DNA of 64,000 nucleotides, from the NCBI GenBank assembly GCA_023052935.1, contig CM041292.1, positions 176,596,111 through 176,660,110 on the forward strand, read 5' to 3'. Position 1 is the first letter of the stretch. Each line of letters begins with the position of its first letter. The translations under genes and the position numbers were made by a program. Positions 32,700 to 43,599 of this stretch are shown here, in pieces. The notes below the pieces were generated by a model that saw nothing but the letters and a program-made list of their open reading frames with translations, ran no database searches and was not told the origin of the DNA. The DNA is from Piezodorus guildinii. Lineage: Eukaryota; Arthropoda; Insecta; Hemiptera; Pentatomidae.

Positions 32700-33310
32700 T
32701 TTACTTTCATAATATTGCAATACAGACTTCCGACGAAATTCGATATTTAGGCATTCATTTAGACAAAAAACTGACTTAGAGAACACACATTCGAGAAAAA
32801 CGTAAAGAACTCAACAGACGATACGGTATTTTATCTAGGTCACTTGACAGACGTTCTAAATTATCATTGATCAACAAATTAACTCTTGATAAAACCGATC
32901 TGGACATACACAATAGAACTGTGAGGTTCTGCTAAACCCTTAAGCATACAAAGAATACAGTCTTTCAGTCGAAAGTGCTGCGCAAAATAATGAACGCACA
33001 GTTCTACGTAACAAATGACATTATACATAAAAACTTGAACATAATAATATTTCAACCACTGCTACAGAACAATACAATAACTTCCACCAAAGACTAACAT
33101 ACAACACAAACCCACTTACAGAAACATTAAAATACCCTACCAATCCTGACAAACCATCCTGACTACGCAGAGCACAGACTCAAGAGATATGCTGATCACA
33201 TAACATGCCGCTGCTTCAGCAGTCCACGAATTTGCTCATTGCAAAGGAAATGCAGATGGTAAATCAAATTGTATTTTAAATTTATTGTCTGTAATAAACA
33301 TTTTTTGTTT
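32700..33310 (+). mobile_element. Jockey-type LINE fragment (Jockey-C)
   Basis: Conceptual reading gives TSDEIRYLGIHLDKKLT (32727-32777), then RRYGILSRSLDRRSKLSLIN, then QSFQSKVLRKIMNAQFYVTN near 32956-33015, and a C-terminal RLKRYADHITC block near 33180. The wording differs from Jockey-A and Jockey-B. A polyadenylation-like AATAAA lies at about 33293. Several in-frame stops are present. Confidence 0.7.
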
Positions 33311-33699
33311 TTCCAACATATGCAGAATTCCCTACTTGAGCTATAGGGATTCTCCCAAAACATGTTTTCAGCTTAAAAGTATAAGCCAGATAATTGTTTT
33401 AATTCCGGTTTTATCGTATATTCAGGAAATAAAAAAGGATAACTGGCAAAATAAATAATTAAAATCAAAAACATTGAATGGCAAAATTAGACGAATTCAA
33501 ATGTTTTGACACATATTTGCTAATTTTAGTTCAATCGACATTTCGTATATATCTTTAGTATTGAAGAATGTTGAGTAATTATCTGAGGTTGTCATTGATT
33601 TATGAACTTGGTAAATTCATCTATCCTATATACTTATGTACATAGCTGATTATCCTTTCCTAACAGACTAACTAATTATTCAAAATAAACTTCTTATAG
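33311..33699. other. No recognised feature
   Basis: AT-rich spacer between two Jockey relics. Confidence 0.45.
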
Positions 33700-34440
33700 T
33701 CGGTCTGATGTTCTTAATCAAGGCAGTATCATTGGTGCCATACTACTTCATACAGCTGTAATTCCTACTCATACTTAAAGCCTCCTTTCTATGTATAGTG
33801 ATGATACTTGTGCGTTATCAGCCGATAAACGTCTAATGATTCAATGTTACATTGAATGCCTTGAAGTATAATGTCTAAATCCGGGGAATAAAATTCACAC
33901 CGACAAATCACATCAAATAACCTAAACTGTTCGTCGTAAACCTATAACTTCCTGCCCGACAGTGTCCTTCAATAACCATTCCGGCTGTCACAGTTCAAAA
34001 GATCCGATGCCTATGATGCCATCTTTGATAGACGTATAATTTGGTTGGTAGCCTACTGCACGAACGCTCGAACCTTCTACTTAACTAAAAAAGTCTCATT
34101 CACAGGGCCTTCATAAGATCAATCTGAACATATAAAAGCTTCTTAAAACCTCAATGCTCCTTACGTTTTAATTTACGAAAACAATCCTCCATAGTGACCT
34201 TTATCTTCCATATGTTGCTAATTTAGCTCGAAGAAGGTACCATTCTTTCCAAGAAAAACTCCATTCACACTCTAACCCACTAGTTTCAATCTTTCCTTCC
34301 TCTTCCATTTCTGATCCTCCCAGACGTCTGACAAGAAGATGGCCTCGAAACCTTCTGATTTAGAATATTTCTGGGAATCCTACCAATAAGTACTGACTCT
34401 AGATGAGTAATATGTCATTGCTTAATGTTATCCTCTAATT
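33700..34440 (+). mobile_element. Jockey-A LINE, heavily decayed
   Basis: Conceptual reading gives NQGSIIGAILLHTAVIPTHT and YSDDTCALSADKR (about 33790-33830), where the YADDT box has become YSDDT but keeps the Asp pair. VRRKPITSCPTVSFNN near 33930-33975 and PPRRLTRRWPRNLLI at 34316-34360 follow. Large deletions and many stops are present. Confidence 0.75.
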
Positions 34441-34504
34441 TACTTCATGCATTTATTAATAGATTTATAAATTTAAAAAATGTATTAGAATAACGATTGC
34501 TCTA

Positions 34505-34727
34505 TTTGTTTGTTAATTCATTATTGTTATTTTATGCTGCTATAGCTAATCATAAGATTCTACAGTGGGAGTCCTACATTTTGCCTATCCAGACTTAATT
34601 ACAATAATTTTATAATTTTCATTCCTATTAAAAACTCCTAGGGCCACCTACCACGTTTGATCCTGCGGCCTTGGGCATAGGAGGCTGTTATACTAGGCAT
34701 TACATCACAGGTGACTCTTCTCTAACT
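34505..34727 (-). mobile_element. SINE-A copy with internal deletion
   Basis: On the minus strand the head is at 34660-34727 and the 3' end at 34505-34560. The CTTCGGAGG block is missing, as in the copy at 24573-24798; the two may share a subfamily. Confidence 0.75.
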
Positions 34728-34839
34728 CTTCACATATTAATAAGTGGAAGTATGATTATTCATAATTGACGAATTGATTTTAAGCCTTGTAGGCTTTTGA
34801 TGAAAATTTCACGGACGTTCATCTGAAATAGGAAATCTT

Positions 34840-35070
34840 AGGAATTATCCAATTCCACGGCCAAAGGCGAACAAATAGTTGATCAATTGGGCATAATGAC
34901 AGTAATGGCGACCGGAAGTAGATCTCAGCGCCTCCTACATAATGACTCCGGCTCCCAGAACTAGGTCATTCGGCGAGATCCAATCATGTCATTAGTATCC
35001 GTGATTGCCGGGCCCAACCGGATTTTACGGAAGGCGAGGTGGATAATTAATGAAGGCTGTCCATTTAGCG
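34840..35070. other. Unexplained GC-richer island
   Basis: This stretch is clearly less AT-rich than its neighbours and matches no repeat in the window. It has no long open frame and contains ATAATTAATGAAGGC near 35044. A conserved non-coding element, an untranslated exon or an unknown repeat are all possible. Confidence 0.35.
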
Positions 35071-35099
35071 ATCATTATGTTTACATAGTGGTGTTATTA

Positions 35100-35724
35100 G
35101 GTTTAAAAAACATATCAATTTGGATCCGTATAACAAGTTAAAATAAGATACTCGGAACAGGCTTATAGGTACTAACTTAGCGTTCGGAGATATTAATAGT
35201 ACACGTACTAAGACCTACGCTTGCATCTTATGTTCATAATAAACTAAACTGAACTCGTCCATCAGTCACCTAGCATTGAATACCAATGGCGGTGTTAGAG
35301 AGAAGCTTCGAGATCTGCTTTCTCTTCAGCAAATAGGTAGCAAAATATGGTTCGGTGTTCTCCATGACCGTGGTTATTATTTTATAATGAGGGACCGTGG
35401 TTATTGTCAATTTGGAAGAATATGTTTAATGAAATTTACTTATAGTCGATAAGTTGATTGAATGTGATGTCATAAAAAAAAATCACACTAATAACAAAAA
35501 TATATGATAACTGCGACTTCAATCAATTACCACATCAAACTATCGTTTAACAATATTTATCCATTTAACCTCAGGAAAATCAAACCACAGCTTTGTTTCA
35601 TATTTATATACAATCTTGTAACACTCTTCAAAAACATTACATCATAAACGAATCTAAGTCTACGCTGGGTATTTTCTTCAAGCTTTCAGCCTTATGTATT
35701 TCAACACTTTATTGTGTATCGGAT
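35100..35724. other. No gene; short duplication
   Basis: GACCGTGGTTATT occurs at 35366-35378 and again at 35394-35406, a local tandem duplication. Nothing else is recognised. Confidence 0.4.
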
Positions 35725-35960
35725 ATTGAGCTGGTGGCTAGCGTAACAGCCTCTCATGCAAAGGTACGTTCAAACGAGGTGGTCCTAGATTTTTATGAGT
35801 AAAATCTTAGTTACCGTCTTCGGAGGGACTAAAGGTGTCCGAGCCTGGCATGTCAGGTACCGTTAAGATCCCTATCTAATAAACGATAGGCAAAATTAGA
35901 CCCATTTGTTCATCGTCCGATTAGCTTTGCATAAAAGTGACGTTAACAATAACAAACAAC
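35725..35960 (+). mobile_element. SINE-A copy with many single-base deletions
   Basis: The copy spans head to tail and has few substitutions, but lacks about twenty single bases or short runs relative to the other copies, mostly one letter of a doubled base (for example TAGTTACCGTCTTCGGAGGG where others read TAGTTATGCCGTCCTTCGGA). Confidence 0.8.
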
Positions 35961-36335
35961 TACTTGTTGTATCTATTTTTTTATACAGTTGTAAAATTCA
36001 ATAAAATATAAATACAAAAAAATATATCGAATATAAAATATGAATAGTATAAATTTGATTTGATTCACTGCAACTTTTATGGATTTTTATCACATTTGCA
36101 GTATTGCCAAATAAAGTCACTCATTATCAATGTATACCATTACTTATGTACTAACAATAAAGCCAGTCTATTTCTTATGTTACTTGATTATTAAAAAAAA
36201 ATTTATTACTTCTAGTCCTAATTTATTTATTGCTTTCTACGTTATATTGTAATATTCTTAAATGTATTTTGAGATGATAGTATGAGCCTCCAAAGAAAAT
36301 GAGCATAAATTCATTCATTCAGTAAAAATAAAAAT
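35961..36335. other. No recognised feature
   Basis: AT-rich sequence. Confidence 0.45.
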
Positions 36336-36551
36336 TTATTTTCTTAGTACGTAATAACTTTGGGAAATCAACTTCTCAGTGACTCCGTCATTGTGATTTA
36401 TTGAAGGGTTAACTTCTTTTGGCGCACCGCACACAGATTTTTTGTAGGCTGTGAGGCTCGATCGGGTGAGCTCGGCCGAGTGTACCCGAGCGAGAAAGAT
36501 ACTACAGTCAGTTGTTCTTCGCTGCCTTGTCGCTTTGTTTACTACTTTCAA
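36336..36551 (-). other. GC-richer palindrome region with short open frame
   Basis: A 71-codon minus-strand frame with no known domain overlaps an imperfect 38-bp palindrome at 36457-36494 centred on CTCGGCCGAG. The palindrome and the composition suggest the end of a DNA transposon rather than a coding gene, but no partner end was found. Confidence 0.3.
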
Positions 36552-37464
36552 TTCAATAATATTTGTTATTAATTATTATCAATAGTTTTTAATAGTTATA
36601 ATCATAATTATTATTTTAACAATCTGTTGAATCAATTTGTTGGGCATTTTTGGTTTATATTGTGAGGTTTGTGTATGTAGTTAGTGGTGTATTATATAGT
36701 GAAAGCACATTAAACATTATATACAAACATGAACCGTACACGGGTCAAGTAAATAATTTTGAAAAAGAATGTTTATAAACAAAAGGTATGTCGACAATCG
36801 ATACAGGTAATTGCTTATGAAATAATATTGTATTTAGCAAATATTATATGTTCCGACGGATAAGCAAACATTGCTGAAGGAAAATTGTGCCATATAGATT
36901 ATGACGATGGTGAAATTAGCAGAGTTTGGATTAAATTTCTAAATGCAGAAAAAGTTGAAAGATAAAATTTGTATAGAAGTTTTCACTTCTGCCATGCGGT
37001 TTTAAGCATTACACTTTTTTATTTTTATTTCACCTTATTATGAGTATAAGTTTTATTTATTACAATCAAGAATTATATTATACATAGAATGTAATTTTCC
37101 TTCTGATTTTTCCTAGAAATGAGCAAGTGTGTGAACTGCTGAAGCATATCTCATGGCCACGCATGTGTAGTGTTGGGATGGACTTTCAGATTGCTAGGAA
37201 TTTTAGTGTTTCTGATAGTGGAATAGTTGTTGTATGTTCATCTTGTTAGTTTGTTGCTTTTAATGATCATTTAGAAAATCTGTCAAAACATCTTCTTTCT
37301 TTTTTTTTATTGTTTTATTTAGAAATAATCAATCTGCCACTATGTTAGCAATGGGTATTAGAGCTATAAGATATCATTTATTCCATATGTACAGAGTAAA
37401 ACAACAATTAAATAAAAAATTACAAAGAAGAACAAATAACAAAATGGAAAGAAAAAATAATGAA
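36552..37464. other. No gene; weak peptide resemblance
   Basis: At about 36882-36970 a short reading, HIDYDDGEISRVWIKFLNAE, loosely recalls helicase C-terminal sequences of mobile elements. It is too short to assign. Confidence 0.3.
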
Positions 37465-38105
37465 TAAAATAAAATAATAATAATCTTGACAACATTCATA
37501 GTTATATACCATATTTACACACTGCCCTGAGAACTCCGACTCAAAACCCTAGAGGAATAATACCAGGTGATCCCAATGCTTCTTAGTTAGTCGCGTCACT
37601 TGTCTTGAGAGCCAGTGGAGGCTGAGTGGGGGCGCTAGAGCTTCATACATTCAGGAATGAGCAAAAAAGCTGGCCATTGCCACCACTCCAATGGCATATT
37701 TCCAAGAGATCTCTGGGCCACTACCGCTTCAACCTACATTAGGTAGTAGGGACGATTTCAACAAGAAAGGGATTGTGCCAAGGAATTAGGAAGAAGAGTA
37801 AGTTTCTGGTTGAAACTTGAGAATTAGGATAGTAGTTTCTTGATCCGATGCCATTGGGAAACACTTTCGTGAAGTGTTTCCCATGCATCGGACATTCTTC
37901 TAGAATATGGGCAGTCGTCAACTGCACATCACATAATTCACATTTCGGTGATGTGCTTCTTTTTATGAGGAATTCGTGTATTAGACGTGTATGACCAATT
38001 CTCCCAAAATGCTGACCCAAGTTATGTCAACTCCTTCACTCCTGCTGCTTCGTTCTGAGCTTTTCCATGCTTTGGTTAATGCTTTTCAATATATTAGACT
38101 CATTT
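37465..38105 (-). mobile_element. I-type LINE, 3' end
   Basis: This is the C-terminal end of a non-LTR retrotransposon with its 3' UTR, which ends at an (AAT)n-type tail near 37465-37490. Coding lies at 37739-38100. Sequence upstream of the coding end is lost. Confidence 0.7.
37739..38020 (-). pseudogene. LINE C-terminal zinc-knuckle region
   Basis: The frame reads GRIGHTRLIHEFLIKRST, then CELCDVQLTTAHILEECPMH. GHTRLTH followed by a C-X2-C...H-X4-C zinc-knuckle-like arrangement is the region after RNase H in I-, R1- and related LINE polyproteins. The 93 codons from ATG at 38020 are not a gene start; the frame continues upstream with a basic segment. RNase H and reverse transcriptase are absent here. 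Confidence 0.7.
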
Positions 38106-38144
38106 GAATCCAAAAGATGCTCTCTGGTCAACTATTTATTGTAG

Positions 38145-38188
38145 GAACTAACATCCGAAGGTCTACATAATGGGTCTTCATCAGGGTT
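38145..38188 (-). ncRNA. Decayed hammerhead-like motif
   Basis: On the minus strand CCTGATGAAGACCCATTATG is followed by TAGACCTTCGGATGTTAG. The alignment with 4524-4566 is clear across the whole motif, but stem II no longer pairs and GAAAC is lost. Confidence 0.35.
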
Positions 38189-38298
38189 AAAAACCATTAA
38201 GTAATCGTCAAATAAATATTGCCAAACAACTTCTCCGTCCAATATTTATTCTCAGCATCCACACTTTACCAACAACAACTAAAATTTTATTATCCACC

Positions 38299-38664
38299 GT
38301 GGACCTAAAACTACCAATGCTCTCAGAGCTAATATACTTGTCAGAATATTATAAAATTAAAAAAAATTATATCAAGAGTAAATACATATACACTGATGGA
38401 TCCAAATCAAACTGTGGCGTTGGATATGCCATCGTAATAGACTCCAATATATTTAAGTACAAGCTTCCACCTTCATCTAGTACTTTCACGGCTGAATCTT
38501 ACGCTCTTAGCGCAGCATTATATCAAATTATGCAACGTGTAGAGGAAAACTTTGTTATTTTCACCGATTCCATATCCGCTATGAAGGCACTTAGTGGATA
38601 TGTACTCAACCAAGACCCAGTGATAAAAAAATCTCAAGAATGCTCATCAATGATTTACTACTAA
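38299..38664 (+). pseudogene. LINE RNase H domain
   Basis: The open frame encodes IYTDGSKSNCGVGYAIVI (first catalytic Asp in TDGS), then FTAESYALSAALY (catalytic Glu in AES), then VIFTDSISAMKALS (catalytic Asp in TDS). These are three of the acidic residues of the RNase H fold; the fourth lies in the part lost after the stop. In LINEs this domain removes the RNA strand from the cDNA hybrid. The frame is closed by TAA at 38662-38664, before the normal domain end. ATG at 38299 is not a true start. Confidence 0.8.
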
Positions 38665-38694
38665 ATGAAAAAAATAAGCTAAAGAGCAGCAATG

Positions 38695-38705
38695 TCATCG
38701 ACTCT
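38695..38705. repeat. Target-site duplication, left copy
   Basis: TCATCGACTCT, identical to 38918-38928. Confidence 0.85.
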
Positions 38706-38917
38706 TACTTACACATCTACCCTTTAATACGGTGGATTTAATTAGGCGCTTCTGACCCTCGTCGGACCCCTGGCGGGTCTGGGTGTCGCCTTTCCCCTTT
38801 TGCCATCCCCCTCTCTATCTGGAGTGATCAAACCTAGAATGAACCATACCTAACCGTCGGGTGTTGATGACCTTGCTGTTTTACGCCCTAAAACCGAACA
38901 AAACAAACAAACAAACA
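38706..38917 (+). mobile_element. Short SINE (SINE-C) with (AAAC)n tail
   Basis: A 212-bp insertion bounded by a perfect 11-bp target duplication. It is GC-richer than its host, non-coding, and ends with TTTTACGCCCTAAAACCGAA and an AAAC-type tail. The 3' end resembles 28155-28215. I see no clean tRNA A and B boxes, so its promoter type is unknown. Confidence 0.8.
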
Positions 38918-38928
38918 TCATCGACTCT
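38918..38928. repeat. Target-site duplication, right copy
   Basis: TCATCGACTCT, identical to 38695-38705. Confidence 0.85.
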
Positions 38929-39333
38929 AGAAGTAATGAATGTTCACACCCCATGCGACATATGCAGTTTCATAAGAAGCAAGCTGCAATGACCTGGGAC
39001 CATCTTTGGGATTAAGAAGAATGTAATAAATTAAAAACCATCAAAAAGGCATATCTTCAATATGAAGCAACAGACGGGAAGAAGTTGTTATAACTAGAAT
39101 GAGAATTGGGCATGCACGTTTAACACACGGATTCCTTTTAAAAAGAACTACACCACCGAAATGTTTATTATCTGATGTGCCAGTATTCTAAAAGAATATT
39201 CATTATATCGAAAACACTTCTATGACGCAATAATAGAATGAAGACTTTAAGAGCTACTTGGAAATAACAGCATTGAAATAGAGAAAACAATCGATATTTT
39301 TAATATGCTGTAGCAGAAAAAGATAATATGTTG

Positions 39334-39368
39334 ATGGACACTCAATACCTCAGCAGTTGAGTGTCCAT
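39334..39368. repeat. Perfect 12-bp hairpin
   Basis: ATGGACACTCAA and TTGAGTGTCCAT form perfect 12-bp arms around an 11-nt spacer. Confidence 0.7.
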
Positions 39369-39369
39369 A

Positions 39370-40844
39370 ACAACACTAAGTAACCTATATTTTCAACGGC
39401 TTACTAATATTCTGTCATTGTTTATTTTTCAACTCTAACATTATTTAACAGTTTAAAAATCGATTTTAACAAATGATGTATTTTAAATGGGGATTGTTTT
39501 GTTAAACTAGGGTTTTAGAAATCAAATAGAAAGGTTTGTAAACATGTTGGAGATAGGGAACCTTCTTCCCCTTTCTCTGGCTAACACCTCGACCTCAAAG
39601 AAGGCAAAGTCTCCACGCCTCGGGTGTCACTGTCAGGTTTTTTACCCTCCGGAACAAAAAGGCCTAGAGCTCCACCAACTTTAAGTTAGTAGTCCTTTAG
39701 CAAGTAGTCCTACTTCTTTTCTAAACTTCCTCAATCTGTTCCACTTCGTCTTAGTTTAACTGAGAGTCGACCATCCGTGGCACAGACTTCTATGAGCAGC
39801 AAGAATTTATGAGGTCCATCATTCTTACTTACGAAGAGAAAATAGTCCTTGAAATAAACGCGGATAAGAGGAACTTTATGATTAGTAAAGGAAACAACGA
39901 ACAACAAGACTCGGTAAAATTGATTTATCGTTGAGTTATGGATTAAGTTTGATTCATCAGTAGTTGTCAATAATTAATATTCATATTTTCTATAATTACA
40001 AAGGATTACAAAGATTAACTTCGTTTACCTCCGATAGCCTTGAGGGGCTTTTGCCTAAGACACCTGGACACTAACCCGGGTCAAGGATCAAACAGCTTAC
40101 CTACAAGAAGTACTTAGACATTATGGATACTAAGCAATACCACATGTCCCACAATACCTATCCCTTCATTTGATCCTTCCGCCTCCTTCATCCCTTCTGA
40201 TATCTCTTCCTATAAGATCTACGTTCCAACTTGTTATTATGATAAAATTATAGTATATTATATCATTAAGAATGTCATGTTCCTGTTTTGATTATTAATA
40301 AAGTTACAACAGTTTATTTAAATATGTGATTCATTAACTGTAATTTCAAAAATACAGATATAATAAGTAACGGATAAGTGGGTTTGTGTGGGCATAGTTG
40401 TTGGGAAGTAAAATAGGTTTATCTGTTTCGGGCTGTCTCCAAGTAATAGTATATTCTTGTCTTTATGAATGATTTTGTTTTTAACTAAGTAAGGAACATT
40501 GTGGATTTTCGATTATTTAGATACGGCTTACTCAAGGGTACTCGATTTTTGCATATAATCGTTGTAATAATTACGCTCTATTAAAACGATATCTTGCTTT
40601 TGCAGAACGCAATAACAGTGATGATGCAAACCATAATAATATTAAATCAGAAGAACAAAAAGAGTTTGTGAATCCTGCAAGAAATTGAAAGCTTGCATCA
40701 GCTGCTCGGATGGCAATGAAAATAGCTCTTTCTTCTCAGAGTCTTGTTGCATCAGGATTCTTTGTTACAGGCGAGCAAAATCATGACCAATTATTTTTTT
40801 ATAGAAATGTAACACGATCTGCCAAGCTCAAAGTATGGCTATTA
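39370..40844. other. No gene supported
   Basis: A GC-richer patch lies at 39535-39700. A reading with one stop over about 40605-40800 follows a splice-acceptor-like TTTTGCAG at about 40598-40605, but no domain or partner exon was found. Confidence 0.4.
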
Positions 40845-41233
40845 AAGCTCTAAGATAGCGTTCCAAATATATCCTTATATCTCCGCATCCTTATGGAACT
40901 CCATTCCTTCTAATATCCGGAACTTCCAAACTCTCTCAACATTCAAATCCCGTCTATTTAGCCATGTCCTATCAATACAATTCCCAAATAACCCCCCAAG
41001 TAAATGCTAATTTCAGGGAAGATGAACAGACAAAGCTGACAGATACGTTTATTTATTTATTCAATTTTAATTTCCTCGGGTACATTAACAACAAATATCA
41101 TTTACAATTTTACTTTTAATCTTTGCAAGATGTAAGATTAATGTATTTATTATTTTATAAACACTCAGAAGAATCTTAATTTATTTCCTTTCCTATTTTT
41201 TTTATTTTATGTTAAAATTGTATATATCTTTTT

Positions 41234-42340
41234 TGTTCCTATGTTAACATACACTAAAAAATCGTAATTTCTTTTCTTTTTATATTTCATTTTAAAAATT
41301 TATATAAAATTGTATATGCTTGCGTGTGTGTGGGGATATGCATATGTATACATATTTATATATGTGTGTGTATGTGTGTATATATGCGTATATATATATA
41401 TTATTTTTTCTTTTTAAATCTTATTATATTTTTTTAAATTATATATATATATATATATTTTTTGTTCTTATGTTAACATACATTGAAGAACTGTAATTTC
41501 TTTTCTTTTTATATTAAAACTGTATATATATTTATTTCTCTCTTTTTAAATCTTATTATATCTTTTTACTTTCACTTAATATACATAGTAAAGAGAAGTA
41601 TTGCGATCGTGAAAATTTTGGAATTCCAGTTTTCAACGGAAATACACGTTTTAGGAACCCCTGAGTCCAAATAACCAAGTCCCGCAAAAAGGTCTGTGTG
41701 TGTGAGTGGTAACTCCCGGGCGGAAACGGTAAGTCCTATGAAACTGAAATTTCATATTTAAGACAACTATACGCTTGAGGCGTGACAAAACATTTTTCAT
41801 CAAAATGAGCTTACCATAAAAGGCACTTTATACCTTGCATTTTGCATTTCTTCTCCTAAAGTACCTTTAATTTTGTAGATTCAATAAAAATAACTATATT
41901 ATCTTGTTAATGCTAATGAAAAACAGCTAAATATCTAAATTGAATAAATTCGATACACATCTAAAGGAGAAAACAGAAAAAATATTTTTTTAATGCAATT
42001 TTTCGTTTTTGAACATATGAGGAGTAGTATACATGTATGATATACCGTTGGAAAGCTAAAAATTTCAGAAAAAATATTATCTCATACACAAGTTTTTAAA
42101 AGTTAATAGAGAGTGATGAAATGAACATAAAACTAATTGATTATTTTAGATAATAATATAATAGATTTTTTTAATAAAACACATGTTTCTATATCAATTC
42201 AATTTAATCAATTCCTTAATAGTTTCACGTATTTTTATCTACAACTGTTTTTGAAATTCTTTCATTGATTTTAAAAATGGAGGTAAGTGATAGTCGTGTG
42301 TTGCCCGCACCAGATAATTTGTTCTTATGTTAATGTACAT
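41234..42340 (+). repeat. Tandem duplication in the LINE 3' UTR
   Basis: The block TGTTCTTATGTTAACATACA begins at 41234 (one change), 41463 and 42320 (decayed). TTTTTAAATCTTATTATAT follows in the first two units at about 41412 and 41544. The unit is about 230 bp. Removing the family H insert puts the third block about 110 bp after the second, so the third unit is partial. Confidence 0.65.
41568..42314 (-). mobile_element. Family H element with internal deletion
   Basis: Both termini are present, and the 5' end (reverse complement TCTGGTGCGGGCAACACACG) is perfect. About 150 bp between the TTTGCACC and CTCCTAAAGTACC blocks are missing at about 41846. It sits within the 3' UTR of the CR1-type LINE and is therefore younger than that insertion. 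Confidence 0.85.
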
Positions 42341-42536
42341 TTATATTTTTGTTAATACATTTTTATTAGAATCTGCCTTTTATGTTTATCTTATTTGTAC
42401 ATGTTGTTGTTTAATTTTATGTTTTCAATCATTATACTCTAAGACTAGAGTCTTAAGACCACATTTTATTTCCTGCTGTATTATTCTAAAGGGACTCGCC
42501 CCAGACTAAATAAAGAATTATTATTATTATTACAAT

Positions 42537-42847
42537 CATAGAAATCCAAGGAAGCAGTTGGAACAACCACAGTTACATTAAAGTGGCTTGGACCAATGCA
42601 ATGCTGGCAATACTGTACACCAGTGGTCCTCAACAAAAATAGTGACTACAATCGATTAAATTTCATTCGATTTTTATTGATTTTCAAATATTTATATATC
42701 GTATTGTATATATGTAAAGTTTGCTGGCTACACTGTAGCAACCTTTCTTACTCAGTTATAAGGATCAGCTGTTTTAATAGACATTTATTTATATGAGTTA
42801 TGGGAGGTTATACTTATGTTTACAAGTATTAGTTTCCTTCAGTTTGT
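42537..42847. other. No recognised feature
   Basis: AT-rich spacer. Confidence 0.45.
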
Positions 42848-43120
42848 TTGTTTATTTATTTAACGTCACTTTATGCTACTGTGGCTAATCGGACGATGCT
42901 ACAGTGGATCCTAAATTTTGCCTATCCAGGTTTTATTAGATAGGGATCTTTAACGAGTACCTGACATCGCACAGGCTCGGGACCACCTTTTAACGTCCAT
43001 CCGAAGGACGGCGTAACTAAGGATTCTTTACTCCCATTAAAAAATCCTAGGACACCTGCGGTTTGAACACGTGACCATTTGCATAGAGGTGTTACGCTAA
43101 CCACCCAGCTACAAGTTATC
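42848..43120 (-). mobile_element. SINE-A copy, full length
   Basis: On the minus strand all blocks are present: head with GGTCACGTGTTCAAACCGCA, the CCGTCCTTCGGATGGACGTT body, GTCCCGAGCCTGTGCGATGT, and the AACGTCACTTTA (plus strand) 3' end with a TTTG/TTTA tail. Confidence 0.85.
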
Positions 43121-43599
43121 CAGTTTCTTCAGTTACATTGTTTGTCTTTTTATCATTCATTAAACAACATGTAATTTAATTACTTTACAGGTAATAGATG
43201 TATTCTTTTGTCTATTTAGATATGTTTACATTTAATTTAAATGAATGTCTTTAGTAATCCTTTACAGAGAATAAAATCACGTTTGAACAACCTTGCATAT
43301 ATTATATAGTTTACTATATTATATTGTATACACACGAAAATGACTAATTTATATTTCAAAGGATATACCCGATTTTCATATTTAAGGACTGTTTTATTTT
43401 TCTAAATTAAAGTCGCCATTCTCGTTGCAAGGATTCTTCACAATTGACATATATTTTAACTAGGATACGATTCAAAATGGAATATCGACTAGAAAGTTAT
43501 GTATATATTATGAAAATCTGTAAACTTTTTTTTCAAACAAATAACTCAGCTGCATGTGTTAGAAGCCCTTATTTAGGGGTATTTATATAATTATTAGAA
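43121..43599. other. No recognised feature
   Basis: AT-rich sequence. Confidence 0.45.

Larger units (their letters stand above)
38220..39330 (+). mobile_element. I-type LINE fragment, split by a SINE
   Basis: The order is the end of a linker, RNase H (38299-38664), the SINE insert (38706-38917), then the post-RNase H region with RMRIGHARLTHGFLLKRTTP (about 39099-39158). The matching sequence on either side of the SINE shows that it was one element. The reverse transcriptase is missing at the 5' side. Confidence 0.75.
40845..42536 (+). mobile_element. CR1-type LINE 3' end, split by family H
   Basis: The coding end (40885-41000) reads SLWNSIPSNIRNFQTLSTFK, the standard CR1/L2-type C-terminus (LWNSLP...SL..FK). 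A long AT-rich 3' UTR with a tandem duplication follows. It is broken by the family H copy at 41568-42314 and resumes, ending with GGGACTCGCCCCAGACTAAA, a TAAAGAATT and an (ATT)n tail at 42521-42533. That GGGnCTnGCCCCAG-type ending fits CR1-like families. The other CR1-type end in the window is at 46285-46923. Confidence 0.75.

Noticed and set aside
36882..36970. Helicase remnant that would identify an autonomous Helentron
   Set aside because: The match is about 20 residues and loose. No Rep motif or further helicase block is nearby.
40605..40800. Internal exon after an acceptor-like TTTTGCAG
   Set aside because: The frame has a stop, and there is no domain, no donor and no partner exon.
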